64,000 nt of DNA from Trichostrongylus colubriformis (lineage: Eukaryota > Nematoda > Chromadorea > Rhabditida > Trichostrongylidae): contig OZ022256.1 in NCBI GenBank assembly GCA_963978905.1, positions 49,896,001-49,960,000 of the forward strand, written 5' to 3'. The notes under the pieces were generated by a model. It saw nothing but the letters and a program-made list of their open reading frames with translations, was not told where the DNA came from and searched no databases. Within the stretch, counting starts at the first letter, position 1, and every line of letters starts with the position of its first letter. Position numbers and translations under genes: made by a program. This document shows positions 30,001 through 45,000 of the stretch, one piece after another.

Positions 30001-33000
30001 CTGATGGGTCTTCCTTGTTAGGGGTGACGGTTGGGACACAGGAATCTAGGCCGTGAGCCTGTGACAGCCTGTGGCCTTTGCCCTGTGACATGAATAATTC
30101 AGACAATTTGACTATACAACGGAACAGACTTGCAAGAAGGACACAATTTACATGAACGAATTGTCTGAATTATTTAAGGCTTAGGTCAAAGGCCACAGGC
30201 TGTTACAGGGTCACGGCCTAGATTCGTGTGTCCCAACCTACACCCCCTTGTTAGAGAACTGCTCAGGGGACGATGATTTCAGTTTTAAAGTTTCAATTTA
30301 CCCTTGAAAAAATGCGCTTACTGAGAAGCATGTGTTCACTAAAAACCACCGAAAACAAATCGATAAAACCACCTTCTGCGGATGGTGCATCCTGATCTTG
30401 AGGACCTCGTCTAACCATTGCCATCCAAGGTTCATGGAAGAACTTCAACTGTAACATAGTCACAACGAACAACGAGATCGGTGTGAAAAGTCGAACAAAT
30501 AAGGTTCTGAAAAAGGCGTCATATAAGAGTCTCCTGCCCTCAACCCCAGCAGAGGCCTATTGAAACTAAAAATAACGAAAACAAAAAAAAAGATTTTCAA
30601 AATACCCCGATTCTCCAACGTTACTGTAGTTGATCAGGCCGATATCGTCATTCCAGCTCTTGTCTAAGCCTGTCCACCTTGTCCAAACAGAGGGGAACTG
30701 AACAATCACATACGTGGCTTATGATTTTACACGACTCAGACAAAAATATTTTCAGAGAAATGGACCAAGTTACACAAATAACACAAATCAATACGGTCAG
30801 TTAATGGTAGTAAGAGCCTTGTAGTGGCACCAAGGCTGATAATTCTGTTTGATTAAACTCAGAATTTCAGACGGTGACATGAAAACTCCCAGTCACCGAT
30901 ACAGATGAGTCAGTCAGACTCAACTATTAGTCAACAGCTTGTTATGCAAAGATGGCACGCCTTCTTATCAAAACGTCGTGGGAAGAGCAAGGAACTCACA
31001 TTTGGGAACTGATACACGTACAATGAGATGATCACCACCGATGTGTAAATGATCAAACTAAGCCAGAACGGATACGCTATACGGCAGAAGAATCCAAAAC
31101 TGGCCTGAAAGTAATCACAAACATTCAAGTTTTTGAATATTCGATTAGAGGAAACAACTGGTTTCAAAATAGATAATATTTTTTGAAAACTCGACTGCAA
31201 TGACTCAAATGAATCAAACAAAAAACAAATAAAAAGGAGCAAATCACTGAACACCACATAGCATACTGCCTCACTGGTGCGCCATGTACTGCACCACTTT
31301 CAAAATTCGAGGAGCTAATTGAAAGCAAATCAGAGCTATACAATGATTTGGGAAAGAGGGTAACCATCCTGCATGGGAAGGACAGATCCATTCCACCACA
31401 TAATCAGGTCTAATGATCGTTACCAGACAACAGCGTACTAGAAACACCGATGAATGGCTCGTTCGTCAGACAGTACAGACGCGAGTAGCTTCCTTACTCT
31501 CCACCCTCACACCATAGGCAAGCATAGGTCTAGGCATTCGCGAGTGGGAACGCATTTTGCGCACAAAAAAAGAGGTCGTTTTTGAAAACTCCCGTCGGAA
31601 TTCTCGACGAGCAGCATTTTTTAGTGATTTTTTAGACTGGTCTTTTTTAGACTGAAGCGGTCGAGCGGTAGTAGTATTTCTCAAAAGCTTCTCTCGCCTT
31701 AGCCTTGCCCCAACCCCTCACTTGATAAGATACTGAGTTTTCCTATGAGAGGAAATAGATCAAAGATGGACAAATCGATTTTCCCTCGAAAGTGTGCATA
31801 TAAAATGGAAACGATAGTACAAGTTTTTGTATGCAGAGGCTGAACGCAAACGCGTTTCACGCAAAGCATGTCGATTTGATTGAATATTTCATCCGATCAA
31901 TACCGATAACTTTCCCGTGGTAAGTTAAAAGACCTGCTCCCAACAATGCAAATACAATCCGAGAAGGAGTGTATTGTGTAAGTATTCTACATTCATTTCG
32001 CCCCAGTCTATTCTCCTCGATATTAACAGCTCTATTCATCAGTGCAACAAGGTCCTTGGAGACAAAATCGCAAACATCAGTGTCAGGTTCCGGTTGGGCA
32101 TACGTGCAGACAATAACTGCAGTAAGCGGATAGCGTTTCGAAAAAAGTAGGGTCGGAAGAAGTGTTGACTTTGGGAGACGCCACGTATTCTACTTCCATC
32201 CGGGAACACAATGGCATTTGAATGTGATTCGCTTGCATGATAACGAATGGGTAGTCAATGTAAAGCCACATGGATCGATCTCATCTCTACCGACGAGTAT
32301 TGAAACAGTTCACCGACCCCAGGAAGGTTGAAAGACTTGCGTGGTCTGGGCGAGAATGGACCCGAGAAGTGATCCCCGGACCATGCTAGTGAGAGGGGCA
32401 TCACTTGAGTTTGCCTCACCTAACGATTGAGCCTTCAATGAACCTTTGGGTTTGTACCCTTACGTCAGGATTTCGCACGACGACGAGCGGCGTGCGACGC
32501 AGTGTGTGCGAGCTATGCGCGTCGCGGAAAATGGGTCTTGACGATTACACGTTAATTCTAGGGGAGCGATACGCAGTTGCCTTGTGATCGCTTCGAGACC
32601 CAACAACACAGCGCCTTTAGCTCCTCCGCATTGCTTCGCTTGCGACATGCCGCGGTGCGAAGTCCTGACATAAGGGTACACACCACGAACCTTGCTATCA
32701 GTTTTCCTAAAGTCATAGAAAATTTTTTACTCAATTAGAGAAGTCTTAAGAGATGAGGAGACTCCTCTGTGAGGCTTGAAAGGCTCTACACTGAAGGCCA
32801 GATTCCCTATATTGAACAAGACCAAGAGGCATTTTCAAACATATTAAAGTCTATTGTTTACTTAACAGTAATCCAGGCATTGTTCTGTCCCGAAGCCCAT
32901 GCCAATCTAAATTTGTGAAAAAAACAATGTGAGGCTCCAAAATTTTATTTCAAAAGATTCCAAAAAAATATTGCGAAAGAAATTTGAGGCTACTGGCAAG

Positions 33001-36000
33001 TTATCGGCGCCTAGCGCCTTTGTCAAGTTCAAAATGAATCAATTCATTTAATTTTATATATGGACACCTTGTAAAAAGATTCAGCAGATATGTATGCCTG
33101 TCCCACTGTTACCGCGTATCCTATCACCGAATTGCTGGGAGTGGCAGGAATCCGAGTCTTTTGAAATGAAGTTTTGGCGCCTCATATTGTTTTTCACACA
33201 TTTAGTGATCTAGGCATCAAATATACCCCCCTTTCAGAGCTTTCAAAGCTTCATCAAACGAATTGCATTACTGCGTCCGCTATTCTTTCACTTAATATTG
33301 GTTCCCTCTCCGGGACAGCTGACCTTCAGAGTGGCGCGAGTTTTGGTAATTGGGTGCCAAGAGTTTAATCCAACGCGCTAAGAATTCCAATAATGGAATA
33401 TTCATACTTTGATCCCATACACACGTCGCAATGCTTCATGGCCACTCTAGGCTAGAATTATCACAGGCGGCAGCTTGACATGGGAGTGGGAGGGAAGTGG
33501 AGGAAATCAGTAAACCAGGTTTCCCTAGAAACGATGTAGAAAGGGAAAACGGGTTGAAAACGAAAGTGTTGTCCATGACTTCGATGTGAATATCCATCTG
33601 GGGGTACATGAAGAGCAAAAATTAATCGCTCATCGAGTTGAAATATTAGGTTGATTCATCATAAATCGGACAAATTGACCAATTTTAATCATTGTCGTAC
33701 AACTTTTTTACGACAACAGGGATTCACTTGAAATATACTCCATCTTTATCGATGACCTTCTGCCACGGTATAGGCAGATCATGGATGCCCTTGCTCCAGA
33801 AGGCCGGAAGCTGGAGCTCGAAGAAGTTGCCGAGTGCCGCCTTGACCTCGTCGCGAGTTTTGAAGTCTTGGCCGTCCAGGTGGCGTTGGCTGTGGGAGAA
33901 AAGGTGGAAATCTGAAGGGACCAGGTCTGGGGAGTACGGTGGGTATAGAAGTACGGTCCAACTGTACGACAGCAGCTCGGCCTTGGTCGATCTTGCGAAG
34001 TGCGGTCTGTGGAAGTAGACACGTTGTCGTGCTGGAAGTAGACATGTGACCGCCGCCGTAGCGAACTTTGGACATTGGCCTTCAATTCTCGTAATTGACG
34101 AACGTAGACGTCGGCGGATACTGTGGTACCTTCATCGAGCAGCTCCCAATACTCTACGCCGTGTACGCTCCACCAACCGCGGTTTTCGTCTTCGATGGAA
34201 TAGTCGCCTGACGCAAACTTCGAATGCTACAACTACAGTGTACTTCTGCCGGGGGCATGCTCCTTGTGAACTTCTATCAGACGTCTGCCGATATCCGCGG
34301 GTTCCTGGCCAGATAGCGATATAAATAGTATGACGTTGCGGATGTGGTCTCTGGACCGCTTGAAATCCAGCGGCATTGTGGCGGAATGAATTTACTTTGG
34401 AGTGATTATTTTGCGGTACTTTGAAGAGCTTTTCATACTCATTCCAACGGTACCTCGCGCGTCCATTTTCGTTAATTCGTTACTGAGTTATGATCTCTAG
34501 AAATCATCACTACCATTTGTCCGATTTATTATGAATCAACCTAATATATGGGGTAACCCATTATCAGAATGGAATTGGGTCTCCTCACTGGAGGCCTTGA
34601 ACTAATGTCTACCTGCACCATTGCACCATTGCACCATTCATGGCCGCCTTTCAAAACCACTGTTACTTCCAGTGAAGCTTCGATGTTTGTGCGGAAGTAA
34701 ACAATTAAATAAATAAAACAGAACAGAGAGAAAAAGTCCAGAACCGGACCTACGGAATGAAGTAAGTTAAAAAATAAAAATAAACCACAGCGACAAATGA
34801 AAGCAACTGCAAGATGTGAAATCACATTCAGCCGCGTGAACGGGGGGGGGGAGGGAGGGAGGGGGAAGCACCACCGCTTCACGAAAAACTTTTACATATA
34901 TCACATGAGAACAGGGGCACATTTCGCAGGTAATCGGTACGATTACAGACTATGGTAGGTTTTTCTGACTGGTATCAATCCCAATCAATCAAATGGGACA
35001 CGATCGAAATCTCCCTTGAACGCTGCAGACATTGAGCGCTATAAGGTCGAAAAAACCACTCGCGGCACTCATGCGGGGCCTGTCTTATTCATCTTAAATG
35101 GATACATGCCTGTCCTCAGGCCTCAAAGGAGCTACAAAAAAACGCGATGAATATGGAAATAATGGAAATAGCGAATTTCGAAAAAAAAATTCAGAAAAAA
35201 TAGTAACAAAATAACGATGAAAATATACAGAGGAAAGGGAGCGTCTCCTACTAACATGTCTAGCTAACCTTGAAGTAAACAATCAGCAAGGACCATATAC
35301 AGAAGAATCCGATCGTATATAGAACAGGATGTGACTGGCAAGCGACCACAAGAAGCACTAACGCTACCAAGAATATGGAGCCTTTAGTGAATTGTGAAAA
35401 CAACCACTGTAACCAGTCTGCTGCGACGTCTGTCTGTAAATACAAACAATAAACAAAAACAGTTCATACACGCACTCTAGACAACGCGTAACTTTCACGT
35501 AACAACCTACCCCTGCTAAATTTCTCGCAGCTATAGCGTTTGTATCTCCTTCAAATGTACCGTAGCTTTGGATACGGCGAGCTCGTTCGTGTTCAGTTAG
35601 CGCCTCGTAAAATCTGAAGCATTTCCCTTTTTATCAACTAAAAATCGAACAAATTGACACAACACTGTTAATCAATTAATAAAGGTATTGCTATGGCACT
35701 AGGCAGATCTGACTATGGTTAGATCTCGTAAGCTTTTTAACAGAATTCATTTGATGCTAACATATCAAACATTAGCCTCACTGCTTTCTGTATACTGCAT
35801 CAGAAATAATAGGCGAAAATTTGCGGAAAAATAAATAAACGGAAGAACGCTTCAGAATAAACTCACGTTTCTCGGACACTCAAACGCAATAGTAGGAATA
35901 CGGGTAAGCTGAGCAGAAGCTGAAAACACAAAGGTTTGAAAAATCAGAATAAACAAAAAGTCGATACATCGACAGCACAAACGAATTCAGTCTTCTGAAA

Positions 36001-39000
36001 TAGTACTGCAACAGCTCAGAAATAAAAAAATGAAAGTCATTCGTCCAGTGAGTACATCAGAGATAAAAACTTGGGACCTTTCCACTAAAAAATAGCTACT
36101 GCATACAAATAAAAATTATTGATGAAAATAGTCATAAATACAAATCAATATCCCGATGTGAGCGCAGACTTCCTACTACTGATGGAAGTCTATGAGGATA
36201 ATCACTATAATCGCTGCAAACCTTTAAATGTATGCCGTTGGAAGAACAGGGTTGAAAACCGGTCCGCAATGCTCCCGTATCATTGCAACACTTTTAATCC
36301 CTGTGGCAGACAAGAAAACCGGTATCAAAATCGTGAAACACGACCAATAACAACCTAATTGCCAATGTAATGGTGGCAGAGCAAGAGAATTTGGAACACT
36401 AATCGTACAGAAATCACCGAGAGTACCGACGTAACCACTACGTTACGATATCATTGAAAAAGGAGAATGCCATAGGACATTACCGTTGGCGTGGCATCGC
36501 TGTCGATAAATCCGTTGATTCAAGGACAACTATTGTAAAAAGCTTTACTGAATGCACTTTCGGCCTTCACTAAAACTTTATGTTTTTACTGTGAAACGGT
36601 ACGCCATAAGTCTAATTACCATCCCGCAAATGTTCACATTTAAAAGAAATTCTTGATTCAGAAAAATATTAAGGATTTCAACGTCCCCTTCGGCTCATCG
36701 AGGAACATCTCAAGAATACTATTCCCGGTTCTAGCGTCCATTCCGTCACTGTCGTGCGATGTAAACTTCCTTCAGCAGTAAAGAGTTTCTTAGCAACCTA
36801 TCTCGCCGTATACAATCACAGGAACAAAATTTAAGCCCATGCGATACATCTGGATGCAACTGCAGTGAATGCAATAGTTACCAATTGTAACAAATTACTG
36901 TAACCATTTAAAGCTAGAGTAATTTGTCCACACTTCAAAAACATATATCATTTCGTAAAATCTAGTCATTGGAATGCCAAAAGTCAGATACCGCGGAACA
37001 CAAACCCCTAGACGGAACGATTAGATAGGTGGCATTTCGCGTAAGCGCTTTCCTTTTTGTGGAGAAAATCCACAAAAATCACGCACAAAACGCACGTATG
37101 TTCACAAGAGGTTTGGGTGGGGTCCAACTGGCACAGGTCAACAAATAGGGCTAAGTCGAACTTCTGTGCGCCAGCCTCTGTATACTTCGTGGGGCAGCAG
37201 TGACTCCGCACTACCACTCAATTGAATTGAATAAATGATGAGCCCTTAAAACAGAACAAGGAGATTTCCCATTACTTAGATCTCTAGAACCACGATATAG
37301 TCCAGTAAGATCCAAACAAAGCCCTGATGGCCCGAAAAGAGTTCAATCTGTGATCAGTGGTGGTGGGAGCAAGAATTTTTGCACTGCTTCAACGCCGCTT
37401 AAAACAATAAGAATGAGCAAAAGAATGCAATCAGAGACGTATGTTCAGAACCCACCAAAGAGGGAAATCGCACAAAAATAGGAGCTCAGATGCACTAGCT
37501 CCTCGGGAAAACGTTTCCACAACAAGTGCGTGTGATAAGACCGCAACAATGTCACGGGGCGAGAGAGAATTCACGGGATGATCACGCTGCTTTTTGCGCC
37601 AACGAAAGCAAATATCCGTCTCCGATGAACAAAACACACAAACAGTACCGCGCCGGGGTTCGGTCCGTACCGACTCACTGTGCCGTCTCTCGAACACAAA
37701 GACGCTGAATACGTACACTTCACAGAAATCACTAAAGCTCTTCAACGGCCAAAAAAGCGAGTGACTCAAGGAAAGCGGAAATGACACTGAAGAAAGTAAA
37801 GGGATGGGGCACGAATCGTGATGGCCGATAGCTGTGGCCCGCCTTCTTTTCTTACTCTTAGCGCCTCTATTCTGTGCCTTTTCAGGTCCTCGACTCCAAT
37901 TTTTATCATCCGAATAGCTCGAGACAATACAAAGAATGAAGCAAAAAACGTGATCCGCATGTGTCCTCGTAATACGCGCCACGCACCAGATTTCTACTCA
38001 GAAATCTTTCACTCTTGGGTCCATGTATGTGATGACCTCCTTAGCAACAGATACGCTATCAGCTAGGCCATGTTGTCGACTGGAACACTTTCTTAGTCCA
38101 GGTTATCTTTCTACAAACCGCAAAAATGCACCACATCCATCGAGGTCGCTCATTCTAGCAGCATACATTGAGTTCTCACAACGCAGAAAAAGACAGTAGT
38201 GGAATAAGATGCCTTGGCGGCCTCGATTTCAAAAAAAAAAACTCTGACCTCCCGTCAGTTCGGAACAAGAACACCAAGGCCCCTACTTTGTTTGCGTGAT
38301 CACTGAACTTTGAATTTCAGGAAGGACAAACACGGCAGTTCGCTGATAAGCTTTGAACTGCTTCTTTCATCGCTCGTCCTGTGTAAGTAAAGGCCATAGA
38401 ACCGTTTTACGCAGTGTTCAACGAGGAACTACCACGGCGCTGAGAAAACGAAAGGCCACGCAAAAGGTGCGAGGACAGATATAACCAATCGAACGAAGGA
38501 ACAGAGTGATTCCAGCCATTCAGAAGTTGTCCTTAACAAAGTGCTAAAACCATTCCCAAAAGTGGATTGCAACGACCCATTAATCCGTAAATAGTACCCC
38601 TTTAAAATTTAGCCACTCCATCAAAAAAGGATTCCTCTTGAAGCCTCTATCTGCTTCTCTGGTGGTCCATAAACACCACCCATGAAGTGAACTCTAGAGG
38701 CTCACGATCGTGGAAGTTTGCGGCACCTTTTCAACCAACAACAATTCCACGGATCAAGATATACTAACCAGATGTTGCGCATGTGTGTAATAGCCACAGC
38801 ACTTGACTCCCATTTAATTCCCATCAGCCTGCCAATGAGAGCTTCAGAAGGAGAGTGGGGTGCAGATGACAATGAAGCATGGATTGGTGCAAGTCTACTC
38901 CACCAGATCATCGATATGTCCCAGCTAACTAGAGCTTTCCCTTCATAACTTGAAATCAAACAAGGCAAGATCGCCTCCCAGAAAGGCTGAAGTTCTGAAC

Positions 39001-42000
39001 AGTTCTGAGTAGTGCCGTCTGAAAAAAGGGACTCCGAATACGAGAAAAGGGAAGCAAGCCGTCATGATCAGTAGCCAAGGCCAGCCAAGGTATTAGTGCC
39101 AGATTCAAAAAGGTATTAGTGCCAGATTCAAACCACCATGCAAAGTGCGCTACGGCAGCTACAAAGACGTCGCAACTAAACAGGATAAGAGAGTTTGAAA
39201 AGGGTTGAACAGCAAATTTCAAAAAATGACGAACGATTCGCAGCTACGTAGAGTGAACTCTTCAGCACTCGCAATCAGTATCGGCAGTGTCCCAGCCATC
39301 GCAGAAGGGCGGGGTCACAACAATTTTTCTCCACATTTTGAGTACGTGCTCACGGACACTTCAGGCTTTTGAGCACTTGATACGACTGTACGGACCATCA
39401 TTACAGCCTCATTTGTTGGGTTATATCTTTCTGAACAAACTTGATGGCGATTTACACGGATGATTCACAAGGGAGAGTAAAAATATTGAATTGTTCTACA
39501 CACAAGTCATTCCGGAAAACACCGTAGACATACGACAGCTCTACAAAGGAAGCCGATCAGCTGATTCGTTTAAACAGGTATCCCAATTCCAAAAAATCCA
39601 TCTTAGTATCACTGAAGCACGCTCTTTGAAAATTAAACTTCAGATAAATTGAAAACTGTACCGCAGAAAGAAGTACTCCGTGAAAAAATTGGGTTCAGAG
39701 CAATTGAAAATTGTATTCCTTCAGAGAGGAGAACTCTGGAAATACTGAAGCTAATGTGCTCGGACATTTCATGTTCCCACTATCAGAGCTGGCTCATTAG
39801 GCCCGCGATTGCTTACGACAACGAGGAATTTAAATTTGCTTCTATTGCCTCATATGTTGTCAACGGAAACTTTGTGAGTGAACAAAACTCGTGGCCTATT
39901 GATATTCTCGCCAGACACCTGTCTAAAGAGCCGCCGACAAAAGTTTTTTGGTATTCCTCACTTAAAAAGCCATTACGAAGTGCTTCATGTAAAATGCCTT
40001 TTTTTTTTGCACAGTACGCCACCCTCTATTTCGCCATACAGCTCTTCTAGTCCCACTCATGTCTCTGAATAGTGTTGGAGAGAAAATGATTTCAGGGTCT
40101 GGGGTTGTTTCTCTTCAGAATCCCACATTTTTGGACGGAGTTCAGCATCTGATCTCCAGTGCCGAAATGGAGCTTATTATTGGGATAAGGAGGACCAAAT
40201 TTGCTTGCACGATGTCTCCAAACAATAAAGCCACAGCCACGTCATTGCAGAAGGGGAGCAAATGCACTGATGACTTCTTCCAAAACTTGTCGTACGTGAT
40301 GCATCATCAGATTCGAATGTGACGCCACTAGAATGATTCATACAAAAAACTATTTCTCTAACTTGTCATGTTGAACAATAAGAATTATATAACCACGAAA
40401 GCCGAGAAAAAACTTCGATCTCTTTCATCGGTGCGCAGAATAAAAAAAGAACGTATAATCACCGCACAGCTGCCACCGGGAACTGGTGAGAACTTCTTAG
40501 TGCTGCTCAAAAAGGGACGCAGCTGCGTCCCCATAGGAAGAGCACATGAAAAGAAACGCGTGTGTTGAGGGAGGACAACGACCATAGTAGAACGCTAGTG
40601 CATATCTCCATTATAAGCAAGCAGTAAACCATTACGAGAGAAAAATAATGCTCTTGAACCCCAGAAATCTCAGGCCTGGCTTTTGACACTTCATCTGCCA
40701 GTAATCGTTCGAATTATGAATGCCCCTAGCAACCTTCACCATATACCAGTCCTTCTCGTCCATCTCTCTTTTCCGATGACCCACATCCTCTCCCTCCAAA
40801 GAATGAATTGTCTGCAAATAGGGAAATAGTTTCAAAACCAATTTCAATTTGGGGTCGAGCCTTGATTTCTTTGTGGGGAATAATTTTTCCATGCGAGTTG
40901 GGCGGCTACCTACCTTGTTTTGGTCCACACGGATTAGTCTTTTGATAAATGGACTAACCAATTTGAAGTAAGTTTTCTGACCTATTGACGACTTCAAACG
41001 GATATGAACTCGATGATTCCCTCAGCTACATTAATTTTTTCACATAGTCTACTTTAGAATCCAAATTTGTCTTCAGTACCAGGCGCAATGAATAGCACCT
41101 CATTTCTTGCGGCTCACACAACCATAAACTCAAGGAGCACCTCCCACACAACCGCAAACTTATGGAGTACCCATGTACATGATACAGAAAGCAGCATTTC
41201 CCCTTGGTCAAAAAATAAAAGGAATCAATAAAGGTGAAGGAGTTTGAGTAAAATATTGAGAGATCTGAGCGTGGCGGTTCGAAATGATACATTCGACTTC
41301 CTAGGCGAAAATCATTAAAACATGAAATCCATTGATTCAGGCCACCACATGGAAGCCATGTCTTCTAGACAGATCTATTAAACAGTTACGATTACGATGC
41401 TTCATTAAAAATGGATTTGCTACCCATTATCAAAATGAATCTGCAGCAATACATCAGTATGCGCCGAAGCCGCAAAGTAAAAAAAAACTTAAAGAATCTT
41501 CACATGCGAATTCCTCCAGTGTAACCTGGACGATTGATAGATTCATAAGAGTTGAAAGTACTCAACAAAACACAGGCAGCAAAATGAATCTACTGACGCA
41601 ACCGAGGTATTATCACAGGCACACAATACGAACTCATCATGCACGCACTTTAATCCTGCATGCCAAACCTGTTGCAAGGTCAACCAATCGCCCTCATACT
41701 ATGAAAAGTTAGCAGATGGCATGAAAATCCTGTTCAAAATGCAGTGTCTGAAAATTACACGCCTACGCCTACCATCCCTCTCGTACTTTGGCCACTACCG
41801 TATTCAAATGCATCAGCTGTATCAGTATGCATCAGTTGTGGTATATCATGAGGTACCAAGTGAACCGATGAGTGAACAATTCACTCGATCAATCCTGATT
41901 GGACCTACAATTTCGCGACGCTGATTAGGAGCCGAAATGCATGGTGTACTCCTAAGGAAATTAAAATGAATTTAGTGAATCGCCATATTTGGCTTAGCGC

Positions 42001-45000
42001 CCCTATCCCCATATTTGGCTTGGCGCACATAAGCCCTCTGACCGCTACGCTAAACATAGTGATTCATACGTGTGAACGAGGAATTATCGAGGTGAAGTTC
42101 TAAAACCTTGGATAACTCGCTCATGTATACAAGGTTTATCTGGGTCTTTCGCCCTAACCCAAATTCTGACCAGTTCGATGGGGGGAATATTTCACGATTT
42201 AACGCTATGAATAGGATATGCTAATTGAGCAAACTGAGCTCCGGTAAACTTTGATATTATTGATTAAAGAAATCGTGCACGGAAAAATGTTCAATTACCC
42301 ATATAATCATGTTGAATTTCTCAGTGAATGCCGCATGCTAAGTTTCACGCGAAAAAGCGAGAATCCCATAAAGATACAGCTTTTCAAAGTGGTGGCCGAG
42401 GGGGCGGGCCTCACAGTAGAGCGCGCTCCGCCGTCCGCTATGGTCGGAGACGAGGAGTTGATCTGTTTACGTAACTTTCTGTTTCCACTATGCGTCTCCG
42501 ACCGCGACGGGGCGGGCATTCACATGGAAGCGCCGCCTTCTCGGCCGCCACTTTGAGGAGCCGTATCTTCGCCGGAATCCACTTTTTCGCGTAAAATTTT
42601 ACATGCGGGTCTCATCAAACAAATACCACATAAATACATGGATAACAGAGAAACTCGTTTTCCGTGCACGGTTCCTCTTATGAATAATGATCGATACGGT
42701 TGATGATCGCTAATTGTTGTAAATGATTAAATACGCCCGTTTGCCAGAAATTATTCGGTGACAATGACTTCCTAAGATACATACATATGGGTGGCTCAGT
42801 GGTAATATCTGTGTACTGCTAGCACCCTCGTAAACCCTGGAATGGAAGCCACAGCTTCGCTCATTTCTTGAATATGCCATGATCGCATAGTACTACGTTC
42901 ACTTGACTTCGGTAAACGGCTTTCCAATTGTAGCACATAATACCTAATAGACTGGGTAAGTACGCATAACCCAAAATCCTCCCACGGTCTAGGCTATTTT
43001 TTAAAGTCATGAGTTTTCTAAAAAAAAAGAACATATCAATGCCTCTCTCAGCTACTTATCCTTCCAAAAGATCATGTACGAATATGTTTCGGATAAACAC
43101 ATTAATTCTAAAAAAATATAAAAAGAAAAGCTTTGAAAAGACAACAAAAATCTAGAATCAAATTGAAGTTTCCCTACAATAAAACAGCTGAGAAAGGAAT
43201 GTAAGCGAACAAAACGGTAGCGATTGATCGCGCAAAATGCAGAATCGTATTTGATCAGACGAAAGCATCGATCTGTAGAAAATACGTCCACAAGGACTCT
43301 GCTCTCGGTGAATCAGCACCACCGTGGCCGTGCGAATTCACAATGACTCGTCGGCATGATACGCATAACCTCGTGTGCAAAACATACCATTTAGCCCGAT
43401 CCTGATTGCCATTTGATTCTGATGAAACCAAGGAAGAGAAAAATTCACTACGTTGCACCTACTATTCTATAATGCTCGCAAGGGTTAAGACAACTAAAAG
43501 GAATCGTACACGGAGGAATGAGTTTTTGTGTTACCCATATGTTTATGTTGTATCTCCCTAATGTGGGCGCATGCAAAGTTTCACGCGAAAAAATGTGAAT
43601 CCGGCTAAGATACAGCCCCCAAATTCTCGGACGTGTGGGCGGGGCCTCCGAGTAAAAGCGTCGTCCGCCGCGGTTGGGAACGGAGAATGAAACCGGCTAC
43701 GCCCACCCGTCCGAGACTTTGTGGTACTGTATTTTAGCCGGAATCACATTTTTTCCGCGTAACATTGCATGTGGCCCGCATTAGGTAAATACAACATAAA
43801 TATATGTAAGAGTTACAGAAAATTTCATTTTTCCGTTTACGATTCTTCTAAGTAGTGACAAAATCTTCAATGGTAAGTAGGGCATGATCAAAACGAATAG
43901 TGAAGGTCTACATATCACACATTCCGATAATACTAAAGCTTAAACTGAAATCGCTGCTGGATCAGTATAAAATATCTCCTTTTATAACTACTTGAATACT
44001 ACTTGAATACCATCCACCTCCAGAGGCAAGAATCAAGAAATCGAACAATTTGTTTGAGCGGGTTTCAGGGGACGTTTGCTCGTTTGTTTGCTTTCAGCTC
44101 TTATTTTGAGTCAATTTTATTAGCTGTATACGAGACAATGAATAATACAAAGGGCATCCCCACTGCAACAGCTCATGAACCTACCAGCAGATCTGACCAT
44201 CTGATGTTCCTAAATTAGTGCGACTCCTAGTGTAATCTTCTTGAAAGGAAAGTTCTGGATCGTCTGTTGAGTCTTCATGAGGCATGCCCTTAATTCCTAA
44301 ACCCAGCCCTTCTTCTGCGTTAACAAACCACTTGCGGCTCCTTGTTTTGGGGGATGCCCACCTTTTCAAATAATCAAATCGATCAGTAGAATAAAGAGCA
44401 AAAATTGAACGATAACTCAAAAAATTAAACAAAATTGTTTAGTTGTAAAACCTGAGTGTGAGCGACCGAGTAATCACTGTAATCGTCTTAAAACGCAGGG
44501 ACTCCGATGTTCTTCTGGACCAACTCTTCCATAAGCTCATAATCAAAAGAGCAATTAATTACCTTCACTGTGAGTGTAATGAATCCTTGCAACATGTTTC
44601 CAGCCATCACAAAGCCGATCATCTTCAACCAGTCTGGCATTTGAAGCTCTTTTGGTGTCACATTCATACTACATGCGTATTGAGTGAGTAGGAGAAACTG
44701 AAACAATGTGATCTGCAAGGTTTTATTAAACAATTTGTTCATTATTGGGCGATATATTTTTGTAAAAGGGGTCCAAACGCTGGAACCTCCGGATTCAGAC
44801 AAATATGGGTTGAGAACTCGGACCAGTGACATGGTAATCTTCGGTGGTTCGCGGTACACCATCACTTTATCCACCTATACCAATTTCGGTGTGGAATGAA
44901 TGGTAACTGTTGCTATCACACTCTTCATTCTCCACCACGTCCAACCCCTTCCCCACCTGCCACGGATACTTTCAATGTTACGCTCTTTAGGATCCACTAG

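Larger units (their letters stand above)
20759..30321 (-). other. pezo-1 intron 20 (9.6 kb, largest)
   Basis: Contains MITE copy 3 (25118-25542), a tRNA-derived foldback (26968-27270), tRNA-like pieces near 29.0 and 29.9 kb, a foldback at 30020-30247, a CGTCGTC-rich run near 24525, and a possible 69-nt exon at 24044. Some hydrophobic minus-strand frames at 21.7-24.5 kb might be relics of a receptor gene, but no gene model could be built. Confidence 0.55.
31105..35268 (-). other. pezo-1 intron 17 (4.2 kb)
   Basis: Contains the deleted mariner (33649-34541), the foldback at 32453-32680, a CACCATTG microsatellite near 34617, and a G-rich run at 34842-34865. No exon fits between exons 17 and 18, which join in phase 0. 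Confidence 0.65.
35920..44562 (-). other. pezo-1 intron 14 (8.6 kb)
   Basis: Exons 14 and 15 join in phase across it. Holds MITE copies 4 and 5, a duplicated 23-bp word near 39103-39140, and several unassigned open frames (37431-37982 minus; 39649-40322 plus; 40632-40997 minus; 44185-44415 minus) described in the findings or rejected list. Confidence 0.6.

Noticed and set aside
39649..40322. Two plus-strand open frames (133 and 87 codons)
   Set aside because: No recognised domain, no transposon ends around them, and weak codon pattern.
40632..40997. Two minus-strand frame segments with good splice signals (AACAAG|GTAGGT, TTTGCAG)
   Set aside because: They join each other in phase but not to any pezo-1 exon, and the Piezo sequence is continuous without them.
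42787..42870. tRNA-Gly-like 5' half (GGGTGGCTCAGTGGTAATA)
   Set aside because: No B box or closing stem downstream.
43402..43433. 31-nt segment between a TTTCATCAG acceptor and a GTATGT donor
   Set aside because: Gives stop codons or wrong phase with every neighbouring exon.
44185..44415. Plausible 231-nt minus-strand exon ([18 protein letters not shown]) in intron 14
   Set aside because: Needs a two-base carry-over that exon 14 does not supply, and exon 14 joins exon 15 directly in phase and homology. Could only be a nested gene piece.
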